Assembly (NCBI GenBank): GCA_963726825.1
Contig: CAVSDT010000002.1
Span: 124,001-188,000, forward strand
Reading direction: 5' to 3'
DNA from: DATLGB01 sp963726825
Lineage (GTDB): Bacteria > Actinomycetota > Thermoleophilia > Solirubrobacterales > Solirubrobacteraceae
Length of the DNA: 64,000 nucleotides
Notes under the pieces: generated by a model
The model's input: only the letters and a program-made list of their open reading frames with translations
What the model was told of the DNA's origin: nothing
The model's database searches: none
Made by a program: the position numbers and the translations under genes
Shown here: positions 48,541 to 56,605 of the stretch, in pieces
Position numbering within the stretch: the first letter of the stretch is position 1
Layout: each line of letters starts with the position of its first letter

Positions 48541-49677
48541 ATGGCCGAGCCTCTGAAGATCAGTCCCGTGGCGACGAAGCGGGACCTCAACGCCTTCATC
48601 AAGCTCCCGTTTCGCCTCTACCAGGGGCAGGAGCACTGGGTCCCGCCGCTGATCTCGGACCGCAAGCGCTTCCTCGACCGCGACGCCAACCCGTTCTTCG
48701 AGCACGGCGAGGCCGAGTACTTCCTCGCCCGCCGCGGCGGCCGGGTCGTCGGCCGCATCACCGCGCAGGTGGACCGCAACCTCCACGCGTTCCAGGACAA
48801 CTCGTGGGGCCAGTTCGGCTTCTTCGAGTGCGAGGACGACCAGGAGGCCGCCACGGCGCTGATCGACGCCGCCGAGGCGTGGGTGAAGGCCAAGGGCTGC
48901 GATCGCGTCGTCGGCCCGTTCGACTTCACCACCAACGACGAGTGCGGCGTCCTCGTCGAGGGCTTCGACGCGGACCCGGTCGTCCTGCTCAACTGGACCC
49001 ACCGCTACTACCCGGCGCTCCTGGAGGGCGCGGGGCTCGTGAAGGCGATGGACACGCTGATGTGGCACCTCGACGTGTCCGACCGCAAGTCCGTGCACCC
49101 GGCGATCTGGACGATGGCGGAGCAGTCGCGCACCGAGCACGGCGTGACGACGCGGACGATGCGCAAGTCCGACATCCAGGCCGAGGTCGGGCGCTTCCTC
49201 GAGGTCTACAACGCCGCCTGGGAGCGCAACTGGGGCTTCGTGCCGCTGACGGAGTCCGAGGTCCGCCACTACGCCAACCAGCTCAAGCCGATCCTCTCCG
49301 AGGACTGGGCGATGCTGGCCTTCAAGGACGGCGAGGTCGTCGGCGCCGCGCTGTCGCTGCCCGACTACAACCAGGTCTTCAAGCGCATGGGGGGCCGCCT
49401 GCTGCCGTTCGGCTGGGCGAAGTTCCTCTGGTACCGGCGCAAGATCGACCGCGTGCGCGTCTTCGCGCTCGGCGTCAAGGCCGAGCACCAGCACACGGGC
49501 GTCGCGGCGCGCTTCTACGAGATGCACTACGACGCCGCCGAGCGCACCCCGCAGCACACGGGGGAGACGGGCTGGATCCTCGAGTCCAACGTCGCGATGA
49601 ACCGCGCGATGGAGGGCATGGGCGGGACGGTGTCTGCGCGCTATCGCATTTTCGAGCGGGTCTTCGAGCAGGGGTAG
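48541..49677 (+). CDS. GNAT-like acyltransferase
   Basis: 378-residue protein with a GNAT-type fold split over two parts. The N-terminal part reads FRLYQGQEHWVPPLISDRKRFLDRDANPFFEHGEAEYFLARRGGRVVGRITAQVD. The C-terminal part holds the acetyl-CoA-binding-like RVFALGVKAEHQHTGVAARFYEMHYDAA (pattern Q/R-x-x-G-x-A/G). Such 'N-acyltransferase' proteins are uncharacterised, but the bacterial ceramide synthase of Caulobacter is also GNAT-like. Here it lies between a serine-palmitoyltransferase-like gene and a fatty acid hydroxylase gene, so it is a candidate N-acylating enzyme. That is inference from context. ATG 48541 lies 11 nt after TAGGGT (48524-48529). Confidence 0.8.
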   Translation: MAEPLKISPVATKRDLNAFIKLPFRLYQGQEHWVPPLISDRKRFLDRDANPFFEHGEAEYFLARRGGRVVGRITAQVDRNLHAFQDNSWGQFGFFECEDDQEAATALIDAAEAWVKAKGCDRVVGPFDFTTNDECGVLVEGFDADPVVLLNWTHRYYPALLEGAGLVKAMDTLMWHLDVSDRKSVHPAIWTMAEQSRTEHGVTTRTMRKSDIQAEVGRFLEVYNAAWERNWGFVPLTESEVRHYANQLKPILSEDWAMLAFKDGEVVGAALSLPDYNQVFKRMGGRLLPFGWAKFLWYRRKIDRVRVFALGVKAEHQHTGVAARFYEMHYDAAERTPQHTGETGWILESNVAMNRAMEGMGGTVSARYRIFERVFEQG

Positions 49678-49686
49678 GATGGGGGC

Positions 49687-50304
49687 GTGGCACGGACGGA
49701 CACGCTCAAGGCCTCGCCGAGGATGTTCGACAACGACGTCCTCGACTTCTTCACCCGCGTGCACCCGGTGGTGCCGATCCTCATCTTCGGCCCCGCGGTC
49801 GCGGTCCTCGCCGTCATCGGCGCCCTCGACGCCGGGGTCTGGGCCATCGCCTGGGTCGCCGCCGGCTACGGCTTCTGGACGCTGACGGAGTACTGGCTGC
49901 ACCGGCTCGTGTTCCACTGGCAGGGCAAGGGCAAGCTCGCCAAGCAGTTCCACTGGATGATCCACGGGGTCCACCACGACCACCCCAACGACCGCCTGCG
50001 CCTCGTGATGCCGCCGTCGGCCTCGCTGCCGCTGGCCGCGCTGTTCGTCGCCGGCTTCTGGCTGGCGCTCGGGTCCGGCTGGGCCGCGTTCTCGGTCGGG
50101 TTCCTCGGCGGCTACCTCGCCTACGACTACCTGCACTACTACGTCCACCACTTCCGCCCGAAGGGGCGGTGGGGCAGGAAGCTGCGCGAGCTGCACATGC
50201 GCCACCACTTCCAGGACCACGACCGCGGCTACGGCGTCTCCGCCCCGTGGTGGGATCACGTCTTCGGCACCGCGCCCCAGCAGCGCGTCAAGAAGTCGTC
50301 CTAG
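49687..50304 (+). CDS. FA2H-type fatty acid hydroxylase (sterol desaturase superfamily)
   Basis: 205-residue membrane di-iron hydroxylase. His clusters: EYWLHRLVFHW, HWMIHGVHHDHPNDRLRLVMPP, YLHYYVHHF and LHMRHHFQDHD. The block HGVHHDHPxDxxRLVMPP is the signature of fatty acid 2-hydroxylase (FA2H/Scs7), which hydroxylates the acyl chain of ceramides. Four hydrophobic segments (PILIFGPAVAVLAVIGAL, VWAIAWVAAGYGFWTL, LPLAALFVAGFWLAL, AAFSVGFLGGYLAY). GTG at 49687 follows the acyltransferase gene by 9 nt, so one operon. No fused cytochrome b5 domain, unlike yeast and animal FA2H. Confidence 0.88.
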   Translation: MARTDTLKASPRMFDNDVLDFFTRVHPVVPILIFGPAVAVLAVIGALDAGVWAIAWVAAGYGFWTLTEYWLHRLVFHWQGKGKLAKQFHWMIHGVHHDHPNDRLRLVMPPSASLPLAALFVAGFWLALGSGWAAFSVGFLGGYLAYDYLHYYVHHFRPKGRWGRKLRELHMRHHFQDHDRGYGVSAPWWDHVFGTAPQQRVKKSS

Positions 50305-50327
50305 TCGTCCGTCACCCTGAGGCCATC

Positions 50328-50660
50328 GTGACCGACGAGACGCACCCCAGCCCTGATGCCGACGAGCCCGAGGTCCTCGACGGCCTCCCGGTGCTCGGGA
50401 CGGCGCCGCCCGCCCCCGGGCCGGTGCCCGTCACCACCCGCATCGCCGATGTCGTGCTCGCCTCCCCGGCGCGCCAGGTCGCGACGCTCGCCGCCGGCGG
50501 CTTCGTCGCCGGCGCGGCCACCGTCGCCCTCGCGCACCGGCGCCGGACCAAGTCCGCCGTCAAGCGGCTGCACGCCCGCCGTCCCGGCCGTCCCGCGCTC
50601 GGCGAGATCATGACGAGCAACTCGTTCCTCGTCGACGTGCACCTGCTGCGGCGGGACTAG
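50328..50660 (+). CDS. small hypothetical membrane protein
   Basis: 110-residue protein, not recognised. An acidic/proline-rich N-terminus (HPSPDADEPEVLDGLPVLG), one hydrophobic segment (ATLAAGGFVAGAATVALAH), then a basic stretch (RRRTKSAVKRLHARRPGRP) and a short tail ending VDVHLLRRD. Twenty-three nt after the hydroxylase gene and on the same strand; probably the last gene of that operon. GTG start at 50328. Confidence 0.6.
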   Translation: MTDETHPSPDADEPEVLDGLPVLGTAPPAPGPVPVTTRIADVVLASPARQVATLAAGGFVAGAATVALAHRRRTKSAVKRLHARRPGRPALGEIMTSNSFLVDVHLLRRD

Positions 50661-50664
50661 CCCG

Positions 50665-51558
50665 GTGCCGCAGCCTCCCCCGGACCTCGTCGAGCACCGC
50701 CTCGACGTCGAGGCCCCCTGGCCGCTGCGCCTGCGCGGCAACTCGGCCGACGGGCTCTTCCGCCGCCGCGGCAAGGCCGTCCAGCGCCTCGTGCACGCCG
50801 GCGGCGCGCCCGTGCTGGTCGGCGCGGTGGAGGTCGCGCCGCAGACCGTCCGCTTCGGCGCCCGCGGGCCGACGGCCGAGGTGTGCGCCAAGGGGATCGA
50901 GCGGATGCGGTTCGCCACCGGGGTCGACGAGGACCACCGGCCGTTTCACGAGGCCCACCGCGGCGACCGCTACATCGGCCGCGCGATGCGCGCGTTCCCC
51001 GGCCTGCGGGTCCACCGCCGCCCGGACCCGTGGGAGGCGCTGGCCTGGGCGATCACCGAGCAGCTGATCGAGTACTCGCGCGCCGTCGTCATCCAGCGCC
51101 GCCTGATCGGGGCCTACGGGCACCGCTGCGCCGTCAGCGGTCTGCGCGACGCGCCGCCGGCCGGCGCGCTGGCCGCCCTGGCGCCCGCACAGCTCGCGGC
51201 CTTCGACCTGCCCCAGCACCGCGCCAGCACCCTGTGGCGCGTCGCCCGCGAGGTGGCCTCGGGCCGGGTGGACCTGGCCGCCGCCGAGCACGAGGCCGGT
51301 TGGCAGCGCCTGCGGCGGATCCCGGGCGTCGGGTCGTGGACGGTCGAGATGCTGGCCCTCAACGGCCAGGGTCGCAACGACCAGGTCCCGGCCGGGGACC
51401 TCGGGTACATCAAGATCGTCGGGCGCATCACCACAGGGCACCCGAAGGCGCGCGCCGACGAGGCCGAGGTACGCGGCTTCATGGCCCGCTACGGCCAGTG
51501 GCAGGGCCTCGCCGGCGAGTACCTGCGCGTCGCGGCCGCGCGCGGCTGGCTGACCTGA
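50665..51558 (+). CDS. alkA: DNA-3-methyladenine glycosylase, AlkA type
   Basis: 297-residue HhH-GPD glycosylase removing alkylated bases. The helix-hairpin-helix reads LRRIPGVGSWTVEML and is followed by QGRNDQVPAGDLGYIKIVG with the catalytic Asp in GD (~residue 245). DPWEALAWAITEQLIEYSRAVVIQRRLI is the conserved helix before it. An N-terminal AlkA-like beta domain (residues ~8-90) is present. No Ada-type domain is attached. The GTG start lies 4 nt after the previous gene's stop, so it may be co-transcribed. Confidence 0.85.
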   Translation: MPQPPPDLVEHRLDVEAPWPLRLRGNSADGLFRRRGKAVQRLVHAGGAPVLVGAVEVAPQTVRFGARGPTAEVCAKGIERMRFATGVDEDHRPFHEAHRGDRYIGRAMRAFPGLRVHRRPDPWEALAWAITEQLIEYSRAVVIQRRLIGAYGHRCAVSGLRDAPPAGALAALAPAQLAAFDLPQHRASTLWRVAREVASGRVDLAAAEHEAGWQRLRRIPGVGSWTVEMLALNGQGRNDQVPAGDLGYIKIVGRITTGHPKARADEAEVRGFMARYGQWQGLAGEYLRVAAARGWLT

Positions 51559-51593
51559 CTGCAGGCGTGCTCGAGGGGGCGTACCGTCGGCTC

Positions 51594-52664
51594 ATGCACG
51601 CGATCCGTCAACACGCGTTCGGGCCGCCCGACGTCCTGCGCTGGGAGGCGGTCCCGCTCGTCCACCCGGGGCCGGGGCAGGTCCGGATCGCCGTCGCGCT
51701 CGCCGGGGTCCACCGCCTCGACACCACGATCCGCGCGGGTGTGGCGGGCGGCCCGCTGGCGCTTCCCGCGCTGCCGATGACCCCTGGCCGCGAGGTGGCC
51801 GGGATCGTCGAGGCGGTGGGCGAGGACGTCGACCCCGGGTGGCAAGGGCGGCGGGTCGTGGCACATCTCGGCGCGGCGAGCGGCGGCTACGCCGAGCGGG
51901 CGCTCGCCCCGGCCGCGGCGCTCCATGCGGTCCCTGAAGCGACGCCGCTCAGCCACGCGGTCGCGATGATCGGGACCGGCCGTACGGCGCTGCTGATCCT
52001 GGACGCGGCGGCGATCGGGCCGCAGGACGTGGTGCTCGTCCCGTCGGCCGCCGGCGGTCTGGGCGTCCTGCTCGTCCAGGCCGCCCGCCGGTCGGGCGCC
52101 GCGGTGATCGGGCTGGCCGGCGGGCCGCAGAAGACCGCGCTGGTGGCCCGGCTGGGCGCGCAGGCGGTCGACTACCGCGCCGACGACTGGCCCGGAGCGG
52201 TCCGCGTCGCGCTCGGCGACCGGCGCGCCACGGTGCTGCTCGACGGCGTCGGCGGGTCCGTCGGTGCCGAGCTCACCGGCCTTCTGGGCCGGGGCGGGCG
52301 GATCGTGACGTTCGGGTGGTCCGGGGCGGCCGCGGCCGGCGACGGCGCGAGCGGTCCCGACGACGGGCACCTCGACGAGGCCGCGCTGGCCGGCCGCGGG
52401 CTCACCCGCTCGACGCCCCTGGGCCCGGACGCGATCGCCGCCGCGGGCGGCCTGCGAGCGCTCGAGACCCGCGCGCTGGCGGCCGTCTCCGCCCGCGAGC
52501 TCGTCCCGCTCGTCGACGATCGCTTCACGCTTGCGGAAGCCGGCGCCGCCCACGCCGCCCTCGAGGCGCGGGAGACGACGGGCAAGGTCCTCCTGCGTGC
52601 GCCCTCGGGGCTCAGGGCTGGCTCGGGTCCGGCAGGCCCTGACCCGGGAGGAACTCGTTCGTGA
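51594..52664 (+). CDS. quinone oxidoreductase-like zinc-binding dehydrogenase family protein
   Basis: 356-residue medium-chain dehydrogenase/reductase. N-terminal GroES-like domain (VLRWEAVPLVHPGPGQVRIAVALAGVHRLDTTIRAG, then LPMTPGREVAGIVEAVGEDVDP), Rossmann domain with VLVPSAAGGLGVLLVQAARRSGAAVIG, and a C-terminal GHAALEARETTGKVLL-like end typical of zeta-crystallin/QOR. The zinc-ligand Cys are absent, as in NADPH:quinone reductases. ATG 51594 lies 6 nt after a -10 box TACCGT (51582-51587). The last 53 nt overlap the convergent thiY gene, so the final ~17 residues may not be needed. Confidence 0.85.
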   Translation: MHAIRQHAFGPPDVLRWEAVPLVHPGPGQVRIAVALAGVHRLDTTIRAGVAGGPLALPALPMTPGREVAGIVEAVGEDVDPGWQGRRVVAHLGAASGGYAERALAPAAALHAVPEATPLSHAVAMIGTGRTALLILDAAAIGPQDVVLVPSAAGGLGVLLVQAARRSGAAVIGLAGGPQKTALVARLGAQAVDYRADDWPGAVRVALGDRRATVLLDGVGGSVGAELTGLLGRGGRIVTFGWSGAAAAGDGASGPDDGHLDEAALAGRGLTRSTPLGPDAIAAAGGLRALETRALAAVSARELVPLVDDRFTLAEAGAAHAALEARETTGKVLLRAPSGLRAGSGPAGPDPGGTRS

Positions 52665-53652
52665 CGGGGTCCTCGTTCTTGACGTCGTTCTTGAGCAGGC
52701 CGTTGTCGAGCATCCAGGCCGCGTAGCGGTCCCACGCGCCCGGGTCCATGAAGCCGAAGGGCGCCTTCGGGTTGGTCGGCACGAACGCCGCCTTCGTCGC
52801 CTCGATCTGGGCCACGAGCGTCGCGCGGTCGAGGTCGGGCTCGGCCTTGACGAGCGCGTCGGCGCCGACGATCGTGTTGGCCCGCACGGCGGCGGTCCCG
52901 CGCTGCAGCGCCTGGATGAAGCGGCGGATCCGCGACGAGCGCTCCGAGGACAGCGCCTTGCGCTTGGCGGCGAACAGCAGCTCGTCGTAGGTCGGCACGC
53001 CGAGCGCGTCGACCTTCAGGATCGTCGGCTCGCGCCGGTCGCGTTGCAGCTGCACGCCCTCGACGTTCCAGAACGCCCCCAGGGTCGCGTCGACCTTCTT
53101 GGAGACCATCGCGGGGACGAGGTTGAAGCCGACGCCCACGCGCTGGACGTCGCCGTCGGCGAGCCCGGCGCGCTTGAGGATGGTGTCGAGGTAGGCGTCC
53201 TGGTAGGGGATGCCGGCGGTGCCGATGGTCTTGCCCTTGAGGTCCGCGACGGTCTTGACGCCTGAGCCCTTGATCGCCATCAGCGAGGTCAGCGGCGTGT
53301 TGACGAGCGAGGCGACCCCGACGAGGTTGGTGCCCTTGTCACGGGCGAGCAGCAGCTCGGGCTCGTAGGTGATCGCGAGGTCCGCCCGGCCGGCCTGGAG
53401 CAGGCGCAGCGGCGCCGAGGGGTCCGAGGGGGTGACGAGCTTGACGTCCAGGCCCGCACGGGCGAACTCGCCGGAGGCCTGCGCCGCGTAGATCCCGGCG
53501 TGGTCGGCGTTGGGGAGGTAGTCGAGGACGACGGTGAACGGCTCACCCTTCCCGGAGGGGCCGGAGCTCGCCGACGGCTCGGACTTCTCCCCGCAGCCGG
53601 CCGCCACGACGGCGAGCGCGAGGACGAGCAGGGCGGTGGTCAGGCGTGTCAT
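52612..53652 (-). CDS. thiY: thiamine-precursor ABC transporter substrate-binding lipoprotein
   Basis: 346-residue lipoprotein of the NMT1/THI5-like family that binds pyrimidine precursors of thiamine (ThiY binds formylaminopyrimidine). Signal peptide TALLVLALAVVAAGC, lipobox AAGC (Cys 20). NMT1 signatures: VVLDYLPNADHAGIYAAQASGEF, LQAGRADLAITYEPELLLARDKG, LKGKTIGTAGIPYQDAYLD and GVGFNLVPAMVSKKVDATLGAFWNVE. It is the third gene of a riboswitch-led operon, after the ATPase and permease, so a thiamine-related substrate is well supported. It overlaps the convergent dehydrogenase gene by 53 nt. Confidence 0.9.
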   Translation of the reverse strand: MTRLTTALLVLALAVVAAGCGEKSEPSASSGPSGKGEPFTVVLDYLPNADHAGIYAAQASGEFARAGLDVKLVTPSDPSAPLRLLQAGRADLAITYEPELLLARDKGTNLVGVASLVNTPLTSLMAIKGSGVKTVADLKGKTIGTAGIPYQDAYLDTILKRAGLADGDVQRVGVGFNLVPAMVSKKVDATLGAFWNVEGVQLQRDRREPTILKVDALGVPTYDELLFAAKRKALSSERSSRIRRFIQALQRGTAAVRANTIVGADALVKAEPDLDRATLVAQIEATKAAFVPTNPKAPFGFMDPGAWDRYAAWMLDNGLLKNDVKNEDPVTNEFLPGQGLPDPSQP

Positions 53653-53664
53653 GGTGCTCCGGTT

Positions 53665-54399
53665 TCAGTCGGGACGAGGGGCCCACGTGAGCAGGCGGCG
53701 CTCGGCGAGGGCGAAGACCCCGTAGAGCGCGACGGCGAGGACGAAGAGCAGGACGGTCGCGGCGAACGTGCGCGCGGACTCGAACTGGCCCAGCGAGATG
53801 AGCACGGCGTGGCCGAGGCCGGCCTCCGACCCGCTCCACTCCGCGAACACCGCGCCGATGACCGACACGGCGGCGGCCACGCGCAGGCCGGTGAAGGCCT
53901 GCGGCAGGGCGGCGGGGAGCTCGAGCAGCAGCAGGCGCTGGCGTGTGGAGGCGCCCATCGACCGCAGCAGCTTGCGCCCGTCGGGGTCGGCGGCGCGGAG
54001 GCCGTCGAAGAGGTTCACGGTCACGGGGAAGAAGCAGACGAGGGCGACGATCACGACCTTCGGGGCCAGGCCGAAGCCCAGCAGGAGGATCAGCGGCGCG
54101 GCGAGCACGACGACGGGCAGCGCCTGCGACCCGACCACGAGCGGGTACAGCGTCCGTCGCGTCGGAGGTGAGACGTGCATCGCGATCGCGATCAGCCCGC
54201 CGAGCAGCGTGGCGACGAGCAGCCCCAGGAGCGCCTCGCTCGCGGTGACCGCGAGGTCGCGCGACAGCTCGCCGAAGTCGTCGACGAGCGTCGCCACGAC
54301 GCTCGTGGGGGCGGGCAGCAGGAGCGCGTCGACGACCCCGGCGCGCACGCTCGCCTCCCAGGCCGCGAGCAGGACGACGACGAGCACGAAGGCGGGCAT
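53665..54399 (-). CDS. thiX: thiamine-precursor ABC transporter permease
   Basis: 244-residue ABC permease of the SsuC/ThiX type. Six or so helices, with the cytoplasmic coupling motif LLRSMGASTRQRLLLLELPAALPQAFTGLRVAAAVSVIGAVFAEW (EAA loop) near residues 145-190. The start ATG overlaps the ATPase stop by 1 nt (TGATG), and the binding-protein gene follows 12 nt later. Substrate inferred from the TPP riboswitch and the ThiY-like partner. Confidence 0.9.
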   Translation of the reverse strand: MPAFVLVVVLLAAWEASVRAGVVDALLLPAPTSVVATLVDDFGELSRDLAVTASEALLGLLVATLLGGLIAIAMHVSPPTRRTLYPLVVGSQALPVVVLAAPLILLLGFGLAPKVVIVALVCFFPVTVNLFDGLRAADPDGRKLLRSMGASTRQRLLLLELPAALPQAFTGLRVAAAVSVIGAVFAEWSGSEAGLGHAVLISLGQFESARTFAATVLLFVLAVALYGVFALAERRLLTWAPRPD

Positions 54400-55151
54400 C
54401 AGCCGTCGACCCCGAGGATCGCCAGCGCGCGGGCCGTGAGGTCGGCGACGCCATGATCGCCGCGCCGGCGCGGCCGCGGCAGCTCGACGGGAAGCTCGTC
54501 GACGATCCGGCCCGGCCGGCCGGAGAGCAGGACGACGCGGTCGGCGAGCAGGATGGCCTCCTCGACGTCATGGGTCACGAGCAGGGTGGTGCGGTGCTCG
54601 CGCACCAGCGCGTCCGACAGCCAGGCCTGCAGCTGCGCGCGGGTGAGGGCGTCAAGCGCCCCGAAGGGCTCGTCGAGGCACAGGACGGCGTGCCCGGGGA
54701 GGAGGGTGCGCAGGAAGGCGACGCGCTGGCGCATGCCGCCCGACAGCGCGGCGGGGCGGGCCTCCTCGAAGCCGGCCAGGCCGAACGGCTCGAACAGCCG
54801 GCGGGCGGCGGCACGGGCCTCGGCCTTGGAGCGTCCGGCGACACGGAGCGCCAGCCCGGCGTTGTCGACGGCGCTCAGCCACGGCAGCAGGGCGTCGCGC
54901 TGGGGCATCAGGGCGGCGGCGGGCGCCTGCACCGTCCCGGTGTCGGGCGCCGTGAGCCCGCAGACGAGGTCGAGCAGGGTGGACTTGCCGCAGCCGGATG
55001 GGCCGACGACGGCGACGGTCTCCCCGTGGGCGACGGCAAGCGACAGCCCGTCGAGCGCGCGGACGTCGCCGAAGGCCTTCGAGACCCGGTCCAGGCGCAC
55101 GCCGGGGGTCTCCGTCTCGCTCCGATGGCCGGTGGCCATCACGTCCGTCAC
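54399..55151 (-). CDS. thiZ: thiamine-precursor ABC transporter ATP-binding protein
   Basis: About 250-residue ABC ATPase. Walker A GPSGCGKST (~residue 52), Q-loop ALMPQRDALLPWLSAVDN, signature AALSGGMRQRVAFLRTL, Walker B VLCLDEPFGALD, and H-loop LLVTHDVEEA. First gene of the thiZ-thiX-thiY operon. Start chosen at GTG 55151, because GGAGGGAG at the 3' end of the TPP riboswitch lies 8 nt before it and would serve as its ribosome site; ATG 55139 is the alternative. Regulation: riboswitch on the same strand just upstream. Confidence 0.88.
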   Translation of the reverse strand: MTDVMATGHRSETETPGVRLDRVSKAFGDVRALDGLSLAVAHGETVAVVGPSGCGKSTLLDLVCGLTAPDTGTVQAPAAALMPQRDALLPWLSAVDNAGLALRVAGRSKAEARAAARRLFEPFGLAGFEEARPAALSGGMRQRVAFLRTLLPGHAVLCLDEPFGALDALTRAQLQAWLSDALVREHRTTLLVTHDVEEAILLADRVVLLSGRPGRIVDELPVELPRPRRRGDHGVADLTARALAILGVDG

Positions 55152-55158
55152 TTCCGTC

Positions 55159-55249
55159 GCTCCCTCCGCGGGCATTACCCCGATCAGGTCAACGGGTCGG
55201 CGCCGGATCGGTGGGCGCCCTCTCAGCCAGCCTCCGCCAGCCCCCCTAG
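55159..55249 (-). promoter_or_regulatory. TPP (THI-box) riboswitch
   Basis: On the - strand, the sequence contains the conserved CTGAGAG (complement 55220-55226), then GACCCGTTGACCTGATC and GGGTAATGCC, ending GCGGAGGGA: the standard THI-box order. Thiamine pyrophosphate binding would sequester the ribosome site GGAGGGA or stop transcription of thiZXY. The ATG inside GTAATGCC is part of the aptamer, not a start codon. Confidence 0.92.
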
Positions 55250-55262
55250 AACCCCTTGGAGG

Positions 55263-55457
55263 CTAGCGATCGCCCGCGTCGGCCGCCCGCTGCTCCGCGA
55301 GCTTGTCGCGCAGGTACGCGGCCTTGTCGGCCCGGCGCTCGGCCTGGTGCTCCTCCGTCTCGAGGGCGGCCGCTTCGCGGCGGGCCTCCTCCGTGTGGAC
55401 CTTGTCCTCCTGCACGGCCAGCAGCTCCTCCGTGGTCGGCTGCTCGTCACCGGGCAT
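55263..55457 (-). CDS. small Glu/Ala-rich coiled-coil-like protein
   Basis: 64-residue, highly charged, probably helical protein (TTEELLAVQEDKVHTEEARR, AAALETEEHQAERRADKAAY). Not recognised. A -10 box TACCCT (complement 55467-55472) lies 9 nt before the ATG. It is divergent from the adenylate cyclase gene and lies just upstream of the TPP riboswitch, but the riboswitch serves the gene after it. Coding status is supported by strong G/C third positions. Confidence 0.6.
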   Translation of the reverse strand: MPGDEQPTTEELLAVQEDKVHTEEARREAAALETEEHQAERRADKAAYLRDKLAEQRAADAGDR

Positions 55458-55498
55458 CGTTCCCGGAGGGTAGGCCCCGGACAGGTACGGTGCCAGCC

Positions 55499-56605
55499 AT
55501 GGAGGACCTGCTCGAGGGCCTGGAAGGCGAGGCGCGCGCAGCGCGCGCGGCGTTGCTCGAGGAGCTGCGCGCCTCGGGCGTCACCGACGACGAGCTGCGC
55601 GCCGCCGCCGCCGAGGACCGGCTGGTGCTGTTGCCGATCGAGCGTGCGCTCCTGTCGGCGCCCGTCTACACGCTCGCCGACGTCGCCGAGCGCTCCGGCA
55701 CGCCGCTCGAGGCCGTCCAGCAGCGGCTGCGCCTGATCGGGATCCCGATCCCGGAGGACCCGGACACACGGGCGTTCGGCACGGAGGACGTCGAGGCCGC
55801 CCAGCGGCTCGTGCACTACGCCGAGCTCGGGATCGACGTCGACGCCGCCCGCGAGACGATGCGCACGCTGGCCGGGTCGATGTCGCGTGCCGCCGAGCCC
55901 CTGCGGCGGCTGTTCGCCCAGTCCTTCCTCGAGGCGGGCATGGGGGAGGACGACCTGGCGCGCGTCTACGGCGAGAAGGCCGTGGAGCTCATGCCGCTCG
56001 TCGGCGCGGACATGGAGTACCTCCTCCGCCACCACCTGCGCGACTTCGCCCGCCATGAGGCGGTCGGGATGGCCGAGCGCCAGTCCGGCACCCTCGCGGA
56101 GTCCGCGCAGATCGCCGTCGCCTTCGCCGACATCGTCGGCTTCACCCAGCTGGGCCAGGACGTGCCCGAGGGGCGCCTTACCGACATCGCCGAGCGCCTC
56201 GACATCCTGGCGGGGGAGGTCTGCCGCCGCCCCACACGCGCGGTCAAGACGATCGGGGACGCGGTGATGCTCGTCTCGCCCGACCCGGGCGCGCTGCTGG
56301 ATGTGACCCTCGCGCTGCTGGAGGCCGCCGACGCCGATGCAGACATGCCGCCGCTGCGCGCCGGCCTCGCCTGGGGCCGCGCGGTGGCGCGGCTCGGCGA
56401 CTGGTTCGGCACGCCGGTCAACCTCGCCGCGCGCCTGACCGACCGCGCGCGGCCCGAGTCGGTGCTGACGACGAACGAGCTGCGCGACGCGCTCGACGAG
56501 GACGCCGCAGCGCGCTTTCACTTCTCCGAAGCCGGGCTGAAGAAGCTCAAGGGCTTCCCCGAGGCCGTGCCGACCCTGCGGGTGCGCCGGCCGCCGTCGT
56601 CCTAG
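55499..56605 (+). CDS. class III adenylate cyclase (Rv1264-like)
   Basis: 368-residue nucleotide cyclase making cAMP from ATP. The N-terminal ~195 residues are helical (YTLADVAERSGTPLEAVQQRLRLIG; LVHYAELGIDVDAARETMRTLAG), like the pH-sensing autoinhibitory domain of mycobacterial Rv1264. The catalytic domain has metal Asp in VAFADIVGFTQLGQ (~211), TIGDAVMLVS (second Asp ~255), and the transition-state pair in GTPVNLAARLTDRARP (Asn ~310, Arg ~314). ATG 55499 is 7 nt after TACGGT (55486-55491). Cytosolic; no membrane segments. It overlaps the convergent zinc-ribbon gene by 4 nt. Confidence 0.88.
   Translation: MEDLLEGLEGEARAARAALLEELRASGVTDDELRAAAAEDRLVLLPIERALLSAPVYTLADVAERSGTPLEAVQQRLRLIGIPIPEDPDTRAFGTEDVEAAQRLVHYAELGIDVDAARETMRTLAGSMSRAAEPLRRLFAQSFLEAGMGEDDLARVYGEKAVELMPLVGADMEYLLRHHLRDFARHEAVGMAERQSGTLAESAQIAVAFADIVGFTQLGQDVPEGRLTDIAERLDILAGEVCRRPTRAVKTIGDAVMLVSPDPGALLDVTLALLEAADADADMPPLRAGLAWGRAVARLGDWFGTPVNLAARLTDRARPESVLTTNELRDALDEDAAARFHFSEAGLKKLKGFPEAVPTLRVRRPPSS

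Noticed and set aside
47188..50259. 1023-residue frame including the PLP enzyme
   Set aside because: Sequence upstream of 48432 is antisense to the acyltransferase and hydroxylase genes; the true enzyme begins at GTG 48432.
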